The translations under genes were made by a program, and so were the position numbers. Shown piece after piece: positions 36,597 through 45,895 of a DNA stretch of 64,000 bases. The notes under the pieces are model-generated. The model made no database searches. It was not told the DNA's origin and worked only from the letters and a program-made list of their open reading frames with translations. Source of the DNA: Marinomonas ostreistagni (GTDB lineage Bacteria > Pseudomonadota > Gammaproteobacteria > Pseudomonadales > Marinomonadaceae); the NCBI RefSeq assembly GCF_016461785.1, contig NZ_JAEMUH010000005.1, forward strand, positions 1-64,000. Reading direction: 5' to 3'. Each line of letters opens with the position of its first letter. Position 1 is the stretch's first letter.

Positions 36597-37352
36597 TTAG
36601 CTAGAAAAATGCCCGAATAATTGGAAGCGATTACCTGGATGAAGTAGGCGTGCCGCAGTGACGATTTGATCTCCAGACCAGGTGCGGCGCTTGATCTGTA
36701 GACAAGGCTCGTGGTCATTAATGTCCAGCAATTCGCACTCTCGAGCGTTAGGTAACACTGCTTCGACTAAGTGTTCCCCTTCGGTCATTGGCGCGGCTTT
36801 CATTAAGTAGACGTACGGCGTTTCTTGGGTGAAATCTTGCTCACCATATTCTGGTGCAAGGGTTGCGTTGACGACACGCTCTTCCAATTGAATCGGTTGA
36901 TTGTCCTCGAAGTGTAGGATCACCGAACGGAAAATCTCTTGGTTGGTGCGCATCCCTAAGTTGATGGCTTCTTCGACAGAGGCTTTGCTTTTGGTAAGTT
37001 GCAATTGTTTTGCGTGGTACTGGCCGCCTCGTGAGGCCACTTCTTCAGCGATGTTGTGCACTTCAAACAGGGCCGAATGAGCCTTTTTTTGTGCCACAAA
37101 TGTGCCGAGCCCTTGCTGTCGAGTGAGTAGCCCCTCTGCGGTCAGTTCACGCAGGGCGCGGTTTACGGTCATACGACTGACGTTCAGCGCTTTGACGATT
37201 TCCGCCTCTGACGGCACACGTTGGTTCGCTTGCCATTCCCCAGTAGTCACTTTTTGAGTGATGGCTTGTTTGAGTCTGGCATAAATCGGCGCAGGCGTGT
37301 CTGGCAGATCGGCAAAGAAGTTCACTAGCAAGGGATGGATCGAGTTAGCCAC
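36597..37352 (-). CDS. hutC: HutC, GntR-family repressor of histidine utilisation
   Basis: HutC represses the hut genes and is released by urocanate. The 251-aa protein has a GntR winged helix (residues about 18-80, with WQANQRVPSEAEIVKALNVS and TVNRALRELTAEGLLTRQQG) and a UTRA effector domain (about 95-245, with QEIFRSVILHFEDNQPIQLEERVVN and the end RLLHPGNRFQLFGHF). It sits between hutU and hutF, with an operator on each side, which indicates autoregulation and control of both arms. Confidence 0.95.
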   Translation of the reverse strand: MANSIHPLLVNFFADLPDTPAPIYARLKQAITQKVTTGEWQANQRVPSEAEIVKALNVSRMTVNRALRELTAEGLLTRQQGLGTFVAQKKAHSALFEVHNIAEEVASRGGQYHAKQLQLTKSKASVEEAINLGMRTNQEIFRSVILHFEDNQPIQLEERVVNATLAPEYGEQDFTQETPYVYLMKAAPMTEGEHLVEAVLPNARECELLDINDHEPCLQIKRRTWSGDQIVTAARLLHPGNRFQLFGHFSS

Positions 37353-37424
37353 GTATCGTCCTACATCGCGATTAAAAACAAACCAAAAGTATACCTTGGT
37401 TACTTGTATTTAAAAACATTAAGT

Positions 37425-37434
37425 TGTATATACA
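37425..37434. promoter_or_regulatory. HutC operator between hutC and hutF
   Basis: TGTATATACA within tTGTATATACAa is identical in its core to the site upstream of hutU. It lies 33 bp before hutF and 73 bp from hutC, so a single HutC dimer here could repress both divergent genes. A half-site-like TTGTATTTA is seen at about 37404-37412. Confidence 0.85.
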
Positions 37435-37466
37435 ATTAGTCAAATATTTAGTTTAGGTGATTTGCT

Positions 37467-38828
37467 ATGACGTGCTACTTTACGAAACGAGCTTATTTAG
37501 AACACGGTTGGGTCGACAATGCTCGCTTTACGGTGAAAGATGGACACTTTGCCCAAGTAGACGTCAATGTTTCTCCGACTCCAGCAGACATTGTATTGGA
37601 CGGCCCAGTTCTACCGACGGTTGCTAATCTGCATTCCCATGCTTTTCAGCGCTTAATGGCGGGTATGGCGGAAATCGCCGCCAACCCTGAAGACAGTTTC
37701 TGGAGTTGGCGCGATGTCATGTACAAGACTGCGACACAGCTAAGTCCAGAAGAACTCGAGGTCATTGCCAGCAAGCTATACATCGAGTTGCTCAAAGGGG
37801 GCTTTAGCCAAGTAGGAGAGTTCCATTACTTGCATAACCAAGCCGACGGGCAAGCGTATTCGACTGCAACAGCCTTGGGCGATGCGGTACTGAATGCGGG
37901 CTCACGAGTAGGGATGGGGGTCACATTGCTACCTGCTTTGTATCAATACGCGGGGTTTGGCCAACAACCTGCCAATACAGGGCAGCAACGTTTTATTCAA
38001 TCCACCGAACAATACATTGAGCAATATAAGGGCTACGAAAAACGAGTGGCCGGATCGACGTTGCACAAATTAGGTGTGTGTTTTCACTCCCTCCGGGCCA
38101 CTGACTTCACCGCCATGAAGGAAGTGCTCAAGGCAGTGGATACCGGACAACCCATTCATATCCACATTGCAGAACAAAACAAAGAAGTTCAAGACTGCTT
38201 GGCGTTCTCTGGTCAGCGCCCAGTAGAATGGTTAGCAAAAGAAATAGGCCTATCGCCGCGCTGGACCTTGATACATGCGACGCATCTTTCGGACAGTGAA
38301 GTGCAAAGCATTGCACAGTCAGGTGCGACCGTTGGTATTTGTACAACCACGGAAGCCAACTTGGGCGATGGGATCTTTCCCGCCACCGCTTATGAACAAG
38401 CTGGTGGTCATTGGGGCGTTGGTTCTGATAGTCATGTCAGCACTTCCTTGCAAGAAGAGCTTCGCTGGTTTGAATATGGTCAGCGCTTAGCCCAGCAAAA
38501 GCGCAATCGCTTATACAGTGAGCAGCAGTCGTATATTGCAGATCACTTATTTGCCAAAGCATTACAGGGAGGCAATCAAGCCTGTGATGTACAGTTGGGT
38601 ATTCGCGTTGGTCATCGCGCCGACTTTATGGTGTGGGATAAAACTGAGCCTTTTGTTCATTCCAGTCCATCGAAAGACTTGCTCAATCGTTGGTTGTTTG
38701 CCTTAAGTAATAACCCGATCAAAGACGTTTATGTTGCAGGCCAAGCAGTGATCACTGATCGACAGCATGAGCTTGAGACAAGCGTTAATCAGGCGTTTGC
38801 GAAGATCGTAGACAAGTATTTCGGATAA
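37467..38828 (+). CDS. hutF: Formimidoylglutamate deiminase HutF
   Basis: HutF deaminates N-formimino-glutamate to N-formylglutamate, which HutG then cleaves, so the pathway is the five-enzyme version. The 453-aa amidohydrolase contains the metal His pair in LPTVANLHSHAFQRLMAGM, the family segment VGEFHYLHNQADGQAY, the ligand His in HIHIAEQNKEV, the His in IHATHLSDSE and the metal Asp in GVGSDSHVS. It is transcribed away from hutC under the shared operator. Confidence 0.95.
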   Translation: MTCYFTKRAYLEHGWVDNARFTVKDGHFAQVDVNVSPTPADIVLDGPVLPTVANLHSHAFQRLMAGMAEIAANPEDSFWSWRDVMYKTATQLSPEELEVIASKLYIELLKGGFSQVGEFHYLHNQADGQAYSTATALGDAVLNAGSRVGMGVTLLPALYQYAGFGQQPANTGQQRFIQSTEQYIEQYKGYEKRVAGSTLHKLGVCFHSLRATDFTAMKEVLKAVDTGQPIHIHIAEQNKEVQDCLAFSGQRPVEWLAKEIGLSPRWTLIHATHLSDSEVQSIAQSGATVGICTTTEANLGDGIFPATAYEQAGGHWGVGSDSHVSTSLQEELRWFEYGQRLAQQKRNRLYSEQQSYIADHLFAKALQGGNQACDVQLGIRVGHRADFMVWDKTEPFVHSSPSKDLLNRWLFALSNNPIKDVYVAGQAVITDRQHELETSVNQAFAKIVDKYFG

Positions 38829-38830
38829 TC

Positions 38831-39466
38831 TTAAAGCCACCTAGGTACGGCATTTTGATACTGTCGATAGGTATCTTGAAACTGCTGCGCTAGGTGGCGC
38901 TCTTCTTCACTGGTTTGGCGCAAAATGGTGATCACACCGACCGTAAGACACAGCAGTGAAAAGAGGGACGGTAAGGCAAAGAAGAACCCCACTTGGGACG
39001 CAAGAACACCAAGGTAAATAGGATTGCGGCTGATGCCATATACCCCGCTGGTGACCAGTCGAGTCGGGCCTTGCTGATTGATCCCAGACGTCCAGCAGCG
39101 GCCTAGCATAAAATGCGTAGCGATGGCCCATGCGAACCCAGTGGTTAATAGTGCAGTGCCAGTAAGGATGATCCAATCTGCTGAGAGGGACGGCAAGAGA
39201 CCAAGGTATTGATCAACACTGGGATAAAAGTAACGGATAACGCAGGTAAGCCAGATCCACACACGAAAGACATCGAAGACTTTGTGATGCCACCAGTTGG
39301 CGGAAAATACTGCCCCATGAAACACTTGTTCGGTATGCGTCACACGCTTTAAATACAAAATCCGAGTGGTGTAAAACAGCGCCACAAAGGTATAAAAGCA
39401 AGCCAGATAAGCGCGGTTGAATGTGATCACATCACTGGTGAACTCTATGGGGAAGGCTGTAGACAT
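38831..39466 (-). CDS. Isoprenylcysteine methyltransferase-like membrane protein
   Basis: The 211-aa integral membrane protein has about five hydrophobic segments and the ICMT/PEMT C-terminal motif: TSGVYGISRNPIYLGVLASQ, then EEERHLAQQFQDTYRQYQNAVPRWL, the S-adenosylmethionine-binding region of this fold. Bacterial members methylate unknown small lipophilic or thiol acceptors. It converges on hutF with a two-base gap. Its start shows no strong ribosome site. Confidence 0.82.
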   Translation of the reverse strand: MSTAFPIEFTSDVITFNRAYLACFYTFVALFYTTRILYLKRVTHTEQVFHGAVFSANWWHHKVFDVFRVWIWLTCVIRYFYPSVDQYLGLLPSLSADWIILTGTALLTTGFAWAIATHFMLGRCWTSGINQQGPTRLVTSGVYGISRNPIYLGVLASQVGFFFALPSLFSLLCLTVGVITILRQTSEEERHLAQQFQDTYRQYQNAVPRWL

Positions 39467-39578
39467 ATCGAAAACGAACTCCGTTTGGATAGGATGCCCG
39501 CAGAGCGATCACAGACAAGGGAAACCATTGTTCCATAGAAGCCTGTGTTGCTAAACCCATTTGGTTCAATTTTATAGT

Positions 39579-42005
39579 TTAAATATTTTTCTCGGCTAAC
39601 AACGTGGTTAACTCTTTCACTGGTAATGGTTTGGCATATAAATATCCTTGGCCCATATCACACTGAAAAGAAGTCAGGAAGCTTAGTTGTGACTCGGTTT
39701 CTATGCCTTCCGCAATCACCTGTAAACCCAGTTTATGGGCCATACTTATGATTGCTTCACATAAGTCTTGTGCTGATTTGCCAGTGTCCAAATCTCGGAT
39801 AAAGCTTTTATCAATTTTAATAAAGTCGATGTCTAGCTGGTTTAGGTAAGCTAATGATGAATAGCCGGTACCAAAGTCGTCCAAAGCTACATGAATGCCA
39901 TGATCTCTAAATGTAAGTAATTGTTTACTTACATTCTCATGTTGGTGCATAAGCATACTTTCGGTAATCTCAAGGATAATGGCATCAAATGGTACTTCCA
40001 TTTGCTCGATATATTGATACCAGTGGTTTAAGTATTTACCCGATTCGTTGTATTGATAGGTCGACGTATTAATGCTAACGATCAGTTCCGGTGCGACAGT
40101 GCTACGCCACTGGGAAAGTTGTTTTACGGACTCTTTAAATACAAAATCCCCCAAGCTAGTGATCAAACCCGATTCTTCTGCCATGGGAATAAACACATCT
40201 GGTCCAATTAAGCCTCGAGTTTTGTGTTGCCAGCGTAGTAAAGCTTCCACTTTGCAAATACGTCGTGTGGAAAGTTCCACAATGGGTTGATACACCACAA
40301 AAAGTTCGTTGTTTGTCAAAGCCCCCCTCAGATCTTGTAACAATGTCTGGCGCTCTAAGATTTCAGTGTGTAGAGAGGGGGAAAAGAGCTGCCAACGGTT
40401 GCGTCCAGAGTTTTTCGCACTGTACATTGCTTCGTCGGCAAACTGTAACAGGCTAGATGGTGTTGTAGAGTCTCTTGGAGATACGGTAATGCCAATGCTT
40501 GCTGAAATTCTGCGCTGCTCTTGAGCAATGAAGAAAGGCTCTTTTAGAACATCTAAGATGAGCTGAGATAAACGATCAAGAATAGCCTCTTGATCCATAA
40601 TTTTGACTAAAATCGTAAACTCATCGCCGCCAATCCGGGCAAGCTCACAATGTTCTGGCAACACTGACTGAATACGCTGGGCAACCTCTTTTAGAATGTT
40701 GTCACCTTCATGGTGTCCATGCAGATCATTGATCTCTTTAAAATGATCTAAGTCGATGTAAAACAAAGCAAAGGCAATTTTTTTACGTGCTGCTCGCTTG
40801 CATAAAAATTCAAGTTGTCTTTGAAAATAGCGCCTGTTGGATAGCTCCGTTAATGGGTCTAAATCTGCTTGTTGATTTGCCATTAATCGTGCCTTTTGGC
40901 TGTCTTTTAAGGCGTGATCTAAACGTCTATTGGTGCGTGCTATGACCATGACCATGATGAAGAGAAGTAGCATCACAGGAATAGAAATGCTCGCAATCAA
41001 CCAAACTTGGCGCCAGTCTGTTTCTGGCTCAGGCAGATACAGTGCTTGTTTCACGTCAAAATCTGAACTCAGTTTTCCCAGCGCCTGATATGATTTCACC
41101 ACTTTATGCCAGCGTGGCTCGTTGATGTAACCCACTTCGATTAAATCCGGCTGGATTAAGTCATACGTTGTTTCTGCCTCAAAAAATAAAAACTCTCGCG
41201 AATAGGTGCTGTGGTAACGCGAAATGATCCAGCTAATCACTTTTTCTGGATGCTTCAACGCATATTCCCAGCCTTCTAAGCTCGCTTTGCGAAATGCTTT
41301 TACCCTTTCTGGATGGTCTTTTAATTCTTGGTCAGAGGTGAATAAGTTATCTCCAAAGAAGTCAATGCCCTCTGAGCGAGGTGAAAAAACGCGATAAGGG
41401 ATGCCAAGCTGAGATAAAAAGAACGGTTCATTAGTACTGTAGGCACTCATGATATCGACTTGATCGGTCGTCAGGTCCAGTGGATCAAAGGAATGTGGTA
41501 TGAAATTGAGTGTAGAGACATCAAGTCCTTGTTGTTCAAGATAAAGAAGAAGCTCATCAGAGGAGCCTTCTAACATGATGTTTTTCTTATTCCAGTTATG
41601 GAAAGTAATGACGTTGTTTTTAGCGATGAAAATAGTCGGTGAGTGCTGAAAAACAACCGCCAATATTGTTAAGGGTAGACCGTTGTCTCTCTGAATAAGA
41701 ATGGAGCTGTTGCCGACGCCATATTGTGCTCGACCAGAAGCTACCTCTTCAGCAACATCGGTATGGGGAGAAGCAGGGATGATCTCGACATCAAGCCCTA
41801 CTTGATCATATAACCCCAGTTCCTGAGCAGCATAATAGCCAGCAAACTGATAAGCATGTTGCCACTTTAATTGCAGACGTATTGAGTCTTCTGCGGCCAA
41901 GGCATGGGTGATTGCGAATAGGTATACAATACAACTTAGTCCAATACGCAAAAATTGTCTCCTATCTCTACAGCTTGCTTTATCAAAGACTTTAAACGTA
42001 CTCAT
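39579..42005 (-). CDS. THI5/NMT1-type sensor with GGDEF and EAL domains
   Basis: The 808-aa membrane protein turns c-di-GMP over in response to a periplasmic ligand. A signal segment (about residues 20-38) is followed by an NMT1/THI5-like binding domain (about 40-320; IRLQLKWQHAYQFAGYYAAQE, then VDIMSAYSTNEPFFL), one membrane helix (about 333-355), a GGDEF domain (motif intact, residues 459-463) and an EAL domain (Glu587-Ala-Leu; with DDFGTGYSSLAYL and KIDKSFIRDL). Both catalytic motifs are intact. NMT1-type domains bind pyrimidine or thiamine precursors or other small heterocycles, so the ligand could be of that kind (inference). Confidence 0.92.
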   Translation of the reverse strand: MSTFKVFDKASCRDRRQFLRIGLSCIVYLFAITHALAAEDSIRLQLKWQHAYQFAGYYAAQELGLYDQVGLDVEIIPASPHTDVAEEVASGRAQYGVGNSSILIQRDNGLPLTILAVVFQHSPTIFIAKNNVITFHNWNKKNIMLEGSSDELLLYLEQQGLDVSTLNFIPHSFDPLDLTTDQVDIMSAYSTNEPFFLSQLGIPYRVFSPRSEGIDFFGDNLFTSDQELKDHPERVKAFRKASLEGWEYALKHPEKVISWIISRYHSTYSREFLFFEAETTYDLIQPDLIEVGYINEPRWHKVVKSYQALGKLSSDFDVKQALYLPEPETDWRQVWLIASISIPVMLLLFIMVMVIARTNRRLDHALKDSQKARLMANQQADLDPLTELSNRRYFQRQLEFLCKRAARKKIAFALFYIDLDHFKEINDLHGHHEGDNILKEVAQRIQSVLPEHCELARIGGDEFTILVKIMDQEAILDRLSQLILDVLKEPFFIAQEQRRISASIGITVSPRDSTTPSSLLQFADEAMYSAKNSGRNRWQLFSPSLHTEILERQTLLQDLRGALTNNELFVVYQPIVELSTRRICKVEALLRWQHKTRGLIGPDVFIPMAEESGLITSLGDFVFKESVKQLSQWRSTVAPELIVSINTSTYQYNESGKYLNHWYQYIEQMEVPFDAIILEITESMLMHQHENVSKQLLTFRDHGIHVALDDFGTGYSSLAYLNQLDIDFIKIDKSFIRDLDTGKSAQDLCEAIISMAHKLGLQVIAEGIETESQLSFLTSFQCDMGQGYLYAKPLPVKELTTLLAEKNI

Positions 42006-42083
42006 TAGGATAGGCTAATTTTTCAACAATTAGCCAGTGATTTAGACCAAGAATTAGTTTACCAACATATTCTTAACAAAATA

Positions 42084-43013
42084 TTATGGTGCTGGGTGAT
42101 GCTTTATCCAGTGTTCGGCTATATCACAACGGCGAGTGATCCACACATCTTCATGAGACTGAACATAGTCTAAGAACTTTTTTAATGCCATAAAACGAGA
42201 TGGTTTTCCTAGCGTACGACAGTGCATACCAATTGACATCATCTTCGGTGTTGTTTCCCCTTCTGCGTAGAGGCAGTCGAAGTTGTCTTTTAGATATTGG
42301 AAAAACTCATCTCCATGACTGAAGCCGTAAGGGGAGGCGAAGCGCATGTCATTACAATCCAGTGTGTAAGGAATGATCAGGTGTGGTTTGGTTTTACCTT
42401 CATCCTCGTGGTGCGGCACCTCCACCCAGTAAGGTAGGTCATCGCCATAGTTATCAGAGTCGTATTTTAATTGAGGCTGCTCTGTAACCAGCTTACGAGT
42501 ATTTGGCGAGTCACGGCCAGTGTACCAGCCCATCGGCATGACACCAGTGACGTCTTTGATGATTTGTAGTGCCTCCTGCATGTGCTGGCGTTCTTCTTCA
42601 ATGGACATTTCTTGGTAATGAATCCACTTTAGACCGTGGCACACCAACTCATGCCCCCCTTCAACAAACGCTTTTGCGACATCAGGGTTACGTTGTAGTG
42701 CCGTTGCTACGGCGAAGATCGATAAAGGCAGACCGCGCTTTTCGAACTCATTTAGGATACGCCAAACACCAGTGCGGGAACCGTATTCGTACAAAGACTC
42801 CATACTCATATGACGATCTTTAAATGGCTGCGCCCCAAAGATTTCAGAGAGAAAGGTTTCGGCATGCTCATCTCCGTGTAACACACAGTTCTCGCCACCC
42901 TCTTCGAAGTTCAACACAAATTGCAGTGCGATACGGGCTTTGTTTGGCCATTCTACTTTGGGTAAGTTATCGCGACCGTATCCTGCGTAATCTCGTTCTA
43001 AATAATGTTTCAT
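42084..43013 (-). CDS. puuE: Allantoinase PuuE (polysaccharide-deacetylase fold)
   Basis: PuuE opens allantoin to allantoate in purine degradation. The 309-aa protein shows the family start YLERDYAGYGRDNLPKVEWPN, the metal-site segment VLNFEEGGENCVLHGDE, the sequence GGHELVCHGLKWIHYQ and the C-terminal MMSIGMHCRTLGKPSRFMALKKFLDY. The pathway onward can yield urea, which would feed the urease operon elsewhere in the window. No allantoicase or uricase is present here, so the rest of the pathway lies outside. Confidence 0.93.
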   Translation of the reverse strand: MKHYLERDYAGYGRDNLPKVEWPNKARIALQFVLNFEEGGENCVLHGDEHAETFLSEIFGAQPFKDRHMSMESLYEYGSRTGVWRILNEFEKRGLPLSIFAVATALQRNPDVAKAFVEGGHELVCHGLKWIHYQEMSIEEERQHMQEALQIIKDVTGVMPMGWYTGRDSPNTRKLVTEQPQLKYDSDNYGDDLPYWVEVPHHEDEGKTKPHLIIPYTLDCNDMRFASPYGFSHGDEFFQYLKDNFDCLYAEGETTPKMMSIGMHCRTLGKPSRFMALKKFLDYVQSHEDVWITRRCDIAEHWIKHHPAP

Positions 43014-43302
43014 ATACTGCTCGAGCTCGTTTTGAGTACCGTTTTAAGTCAATAATTTATGCAAGGTTTCTGCCATATGGTGTTGAAAATGTTCGATTTT
43101 ATAGATGTTTAGTACACGGGCACCCATTCTCTTATGATGCCATCAGTTTTATTTTGCTGTGCTATAGATAGCTACGATTATCATTAAGACTTGAAAGCCT
43201 TTAAAGTAGTACAATATTCCCTATTGGCATCCCCATATAAAAAAGATGATCCCATTCACCCATAGAGCATCATCGATTTACTAAGCAGTGGTATTGAAAC
43301 TC

Positions 43303-45018
43303 ATGAACGCAGAACATTCCCCAAATCAGTTGGCCGAAACCCTTGCGGCGATTGTTGGACCTAAGTACACCTATACCGATCAAGAAAAGAAAGCCCCATA
43401 CTGTAAAGGCTTTCGTTTTGGCAGTGGCGGCGCTTACGCCGTGGTACGCCCTGGCAGCCTAGTTGAAATTTGGCGTGTACTTCAGGCCTGTGTGGACGCG
43501 GATGTGATTGTTATTATGCAGGCAGCGAACACCGGTCTAACGGGTGGCTCGACCCCGAGTGGCAGTGACTATGACCGTCCAGTGGTGATTATTAGCACCA
43601 TGCGCGTGGATGACGTTCAGATTATTAAAAATGGCGAGCAAATCGTTGGTCTGCCGGGTAGTACGCTGTTTGGTTTGGAAGAAGACTTAAAGCCTCATGG
43701 TCGTGAGCCTCATTCGGTGATTGGTTCGTCTTGTATCGGTGCATCGATTGTGGGCGGCATCTGTAACAACTCAGGAGGCGCTTTAGTTAAGCGAGGCCCT
43801 GCATACACTGAAATGTCTTTGTACGCGGAAGTCACGCCGGATGGCAAACTGGAACTGGTGAACCACTTAGGTATTAAGCTTGGCGATTCTCCAGAAGAAA
43901 TCCTACACAACCTAGAGCATAAACGTTACCAAGAGTCTGATGTGCTAGATACTGAGCAACGTGCTTCGGATGTGGAATACGAACAACGCGTACGAGACGT
44001 GGATGCGGATACCCCATCACGCTTTAATGCTGACCCTCGACGTCTACATGAGTCGGCCGGTTGTGCCGGTAAATTGGCCGTGTTTGCGGTACGTATGGAC
44101 ACCTTCCCGATCCCAGAAAAGCAGCAAGTTTTCTATATGGGTACAAATGATCCAGCTGTAATGGAAGATATTCGTCGCCATATGTTGTCACAGTTCGACA
44201 ACATTCCAGTCTCGGGTGAGTACATGCATAAAACCTGTTACGACTTGAGTAAAGAATACGGTAAGGACACGTTCCTTGTGATCGACAAGCTCGGTACCAA
44301 GTACATGCCAAAGCTGTTTGCGGTAAAGCGAACGGTGGATCGTATTTCAGGGAAGTTTAGCTTTATCCCTAAGCAGTTCTCAGATCGTGCTTTGCAGTTT
44401 ATGAGTAAGTTTTTCCCGAACCACTTACCTGAGCGCATGGAGTCATTCCGTAAGCAGTATGATCATCATTGGATTATTGAAACAGCCAACGCTGGGGTCG
44501 ACGAAGCGCGTGCTTATCTGACGCAATATTTCCAAGATAATCCAGATAAGGGTGGTTTCTTTGAATGTACCGAGCGTGAAGCAGAGCAAGCCATTTTGCA
44601 TCGCTTCGTTGCTGGTGGTGCCTTGAGCCGCTTCCACTTAATCCAAAACAAAGCGCAAAACCTGGGTTCGATTATGACCATCGATGTGGCCTTCCCACGT
44701 AATGAGCGCGATTGGTATGAAACACTGCCTGCGGAAATTGATGATCAGATCGCTGTGAAAATGTATTACGGTCATTTCTTTTGCCACGTCATGCACCAGA
44801 ACTACATTCTGAAACAAGGTGTAGATGCAAAAGCATTGAAGAATAAGATCTTAGAGACATTTGATGCGCGCGGTGCGAAGTACCCAGCGGAGCATAACGT
44901 TGGCCATGAATACGCAGCGGAAGAAAGCTTAAGCTCGTTCTATAAGAAAATTGACCCGACTAACAGCTTTAACGCTGGTATCGGTAAAACGACTAAGAAG
45001 AAAAACTGGGAAGTTTAA
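43303..45018 (+). CDS. dld: Quinone-dependent D-lactate dehydrogenase
   Basis: Dld oxidises D-lactate to pyruvate at the inner face of the membrane and passes electrons to quinone. The protein is 571 aa from the ATG at 43303. A GTG at 43288 would add five residues. The FAD domain (about residues 40-260) shows MQAANTGLTGGSTPSG, REPHSVIGSSCIGAS and GICNNSGGALVKRGPAYTEM, and the membrane-binding and cap regions follow E. coli Dld closely (HNVGHEYAAEESL, then SFNAGIGKTTKKKNW). It is divergent from puuE and ends at a strong terminator. Confidence 0.95.
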   Translation: MNAEHSPNQLAETLAAIVGPKYTYTDQEKKAPYCKGFRFGSGGAYAVVRPGSLVEIWRVLQACVDADVIVIMQAANTGLTGGSTPSGSDYDRPVVIISTMRVDDVQIIKNGEQIVGLPGSTLFGLEEDLKPHGREPHSVIGSSCIGASIVGGICNNSGGALVKRGPAYTEMSLYAEVTPDGKLELVNHLGIKLGDSPEEILHNLEHKRYQESDVLDTEQRASDVEYEQRVRDVDADTPSRFNADPRRLHESAGCAGKLAVFAVRMDTFPIPEKQQVFYMGTNDPAVMEDIRRHMLSQFDNIPVSGEYMHKTCYDLSKEYGKDTFLVIDKLGTKYMPKLFAVKRTVDRISGKFSFIPKQFSDRALQFMSKFFPNHLPERMESFRKQYDHHWIIETANAGVDEARAYLTQYFQDNPDKGGFFECTEREAEQAILHRFVAGGALSRFHLIQNKAQNLGSIMTIDVAFPRNERDWYETLPAEIDDQIAVKMYYGHFFCHVMHQNYILKQGVDAKALKNKILETFDARGAKYPAEHNVGHEYAAEESLSSFYKKIDPTNSFNAGIGKTTKKKNWEV

Positions 45019-45026
45019 TGAGCAAA

Positions 45027-45057
45027 GCCCGCTTCGAATGAAGCGGGCTTATTTTTA
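45027..45057 (+). terminator. Rho-independent terminator of dld
   Basis: GCCCGCTTC (45027-45035) pairs with GAAGCGGGC (45040-45048) around gaat, followed by TTATTTTT. It closes the dld transcript. Confidence 0.93.
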
Positions 45058-45115
45058 GATAAAGCTCAATTGGAATTTTGCTCGGGAACCGAGCTCCTAC
45101 AAAGTAACTATCAAT

Positions 45116-45296
45116 AAAAAACGCCCCGCAGGTTTCCTAGCGGGGCGTTTTCGATTCGTCAGATGAATAAAACTTGGTGTGACAGCATAACTAAGTAGTC
45201 AGGAGTTACCGCACGAAAGTCGTTCACCAGCATACCTAACCACCAAAGGCTAGTACAGGCAGCAGCCATATAGCCCAAACCTACGCAGGCGCAATA
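45116..45296 (-). pseudogene. Degraded duplicate of the cyoE 3' end with its terminator
   Basis: On the plus strand this stretch repeats 45839-45943 (terminator hairpin plus the last codons of cyoE) and then 46046-46110 (an inner part of cyoE) with about 100 bp between them deleted. The join is near GCACGAAAGTC/GTTCACCAGC. Several point changes and a small deletion are seen. The copied terminator (ACGCCCCGC...GCGGGGCGT, 45121-45149) is still well formed. The rest of 45058-45375 holds a short CTCGG/CCGAG hairpin at about 45081-45094 and nothing else recognisable. Confidence 0.85.
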
Positions 45297-45375
45297 GGCC
45301 AGAATGAAATAAGTCGAGCTGTTCCGCGATGAGTTTGCATGGTTTTTCTTCTATGCAAAACAATAATCGGCTGAC

Positions 45376-45789
45376 TTAGTTAAAGATTGGCTCCGGCAAT
45401 ACTGGTTCAGTGCTATCCATATACGTCAGGAAATCAGCCCACAAAGTATGTGTACGTTGTTGAGTAAGCTGCTTTTTACAAGACAAATACATCACCCCTC
45501 GAATAGTACCCTCACGCCACTGGCTGTAAATTGCATCACAATAAGATTCGCGGTATTGGAGCCAATCATGCTGTGATAATTTAATTGCGTCGACGACTTC
45601 AATATCCTCTTCCTGCCGTTTAAGGCTTGCCTTGAAATATTGTTTCATTGTCGCCTCAGCACCTTCTAGCTCTTTTCCAGCGCAATAATTTATATCAGGC
45701 GTAGTGTAGGGGTCATTACAGTCCACCGAGTTTTCGGTAGCAGCGCTTAAGCAAGGTAAAATGCAAAGAATGATCAGCCAGTTTTTCAT
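45376..45789 (-). CDS. LprI/DUF1311-type secreted protein
   Basis: The 137-aa protein has a cleavable Sec signal (WLIILCILPCLSA) and a periplasmic domain with the DUF1311/LprI pattern: an early Cys (VDCNDP), INYCAGKELEGAEATM, and later SYCDAIYSQWREGTIRGVMYLSCKKQL, where the cysteines likely form disulfides. Relatives include the lysozyme inhibitor LprI. I used the ATG at 45789 because an AAGGGATG site lies at good spacing. Upstream in-frame ATGs do not. The gene sits between the two copies of the cyoE 3' end, which suggests it was inserted there. Confidence 0.85.
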   Translation of the reverse strand: MKNWLIILCILPCLSAATENSVDCNDPYTTPDINYCAGKELEGAEATMKQYFKASLKRQEEDIEVVDAIKLSQHDWLQYRESYCDAIYSQWREGTIRGVMYLSCKKQLTQQRTHTLWADFLTYMDSTEPVLPEPIFN

Positions 45790-45838
45790 ATCGTACATCC
45801 CTTTAAATGAGTTCATAAAGTCTGACCAGCATATAATA

Positions 45839-45875
45839 AAAAACGCCCCGCAGGTTTCCCTGTGGGGCGTTTTTG
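45839..45875 (-). terminator. Terminator of the cyo operon
   Basis: On the minus strand AAAACGCCCCACAGG pairs with CCTGCGGGGCGTTTT around a short AAA loop, followed by a T-rich stretch. It is 20 bp after the cyoE stop. The same hairpin recurs at 45116-45152 in the degraded copy. Confidence 0.92.
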
Positions 45876-45895
45876 ATTCGTCAGACGAATAAGAC

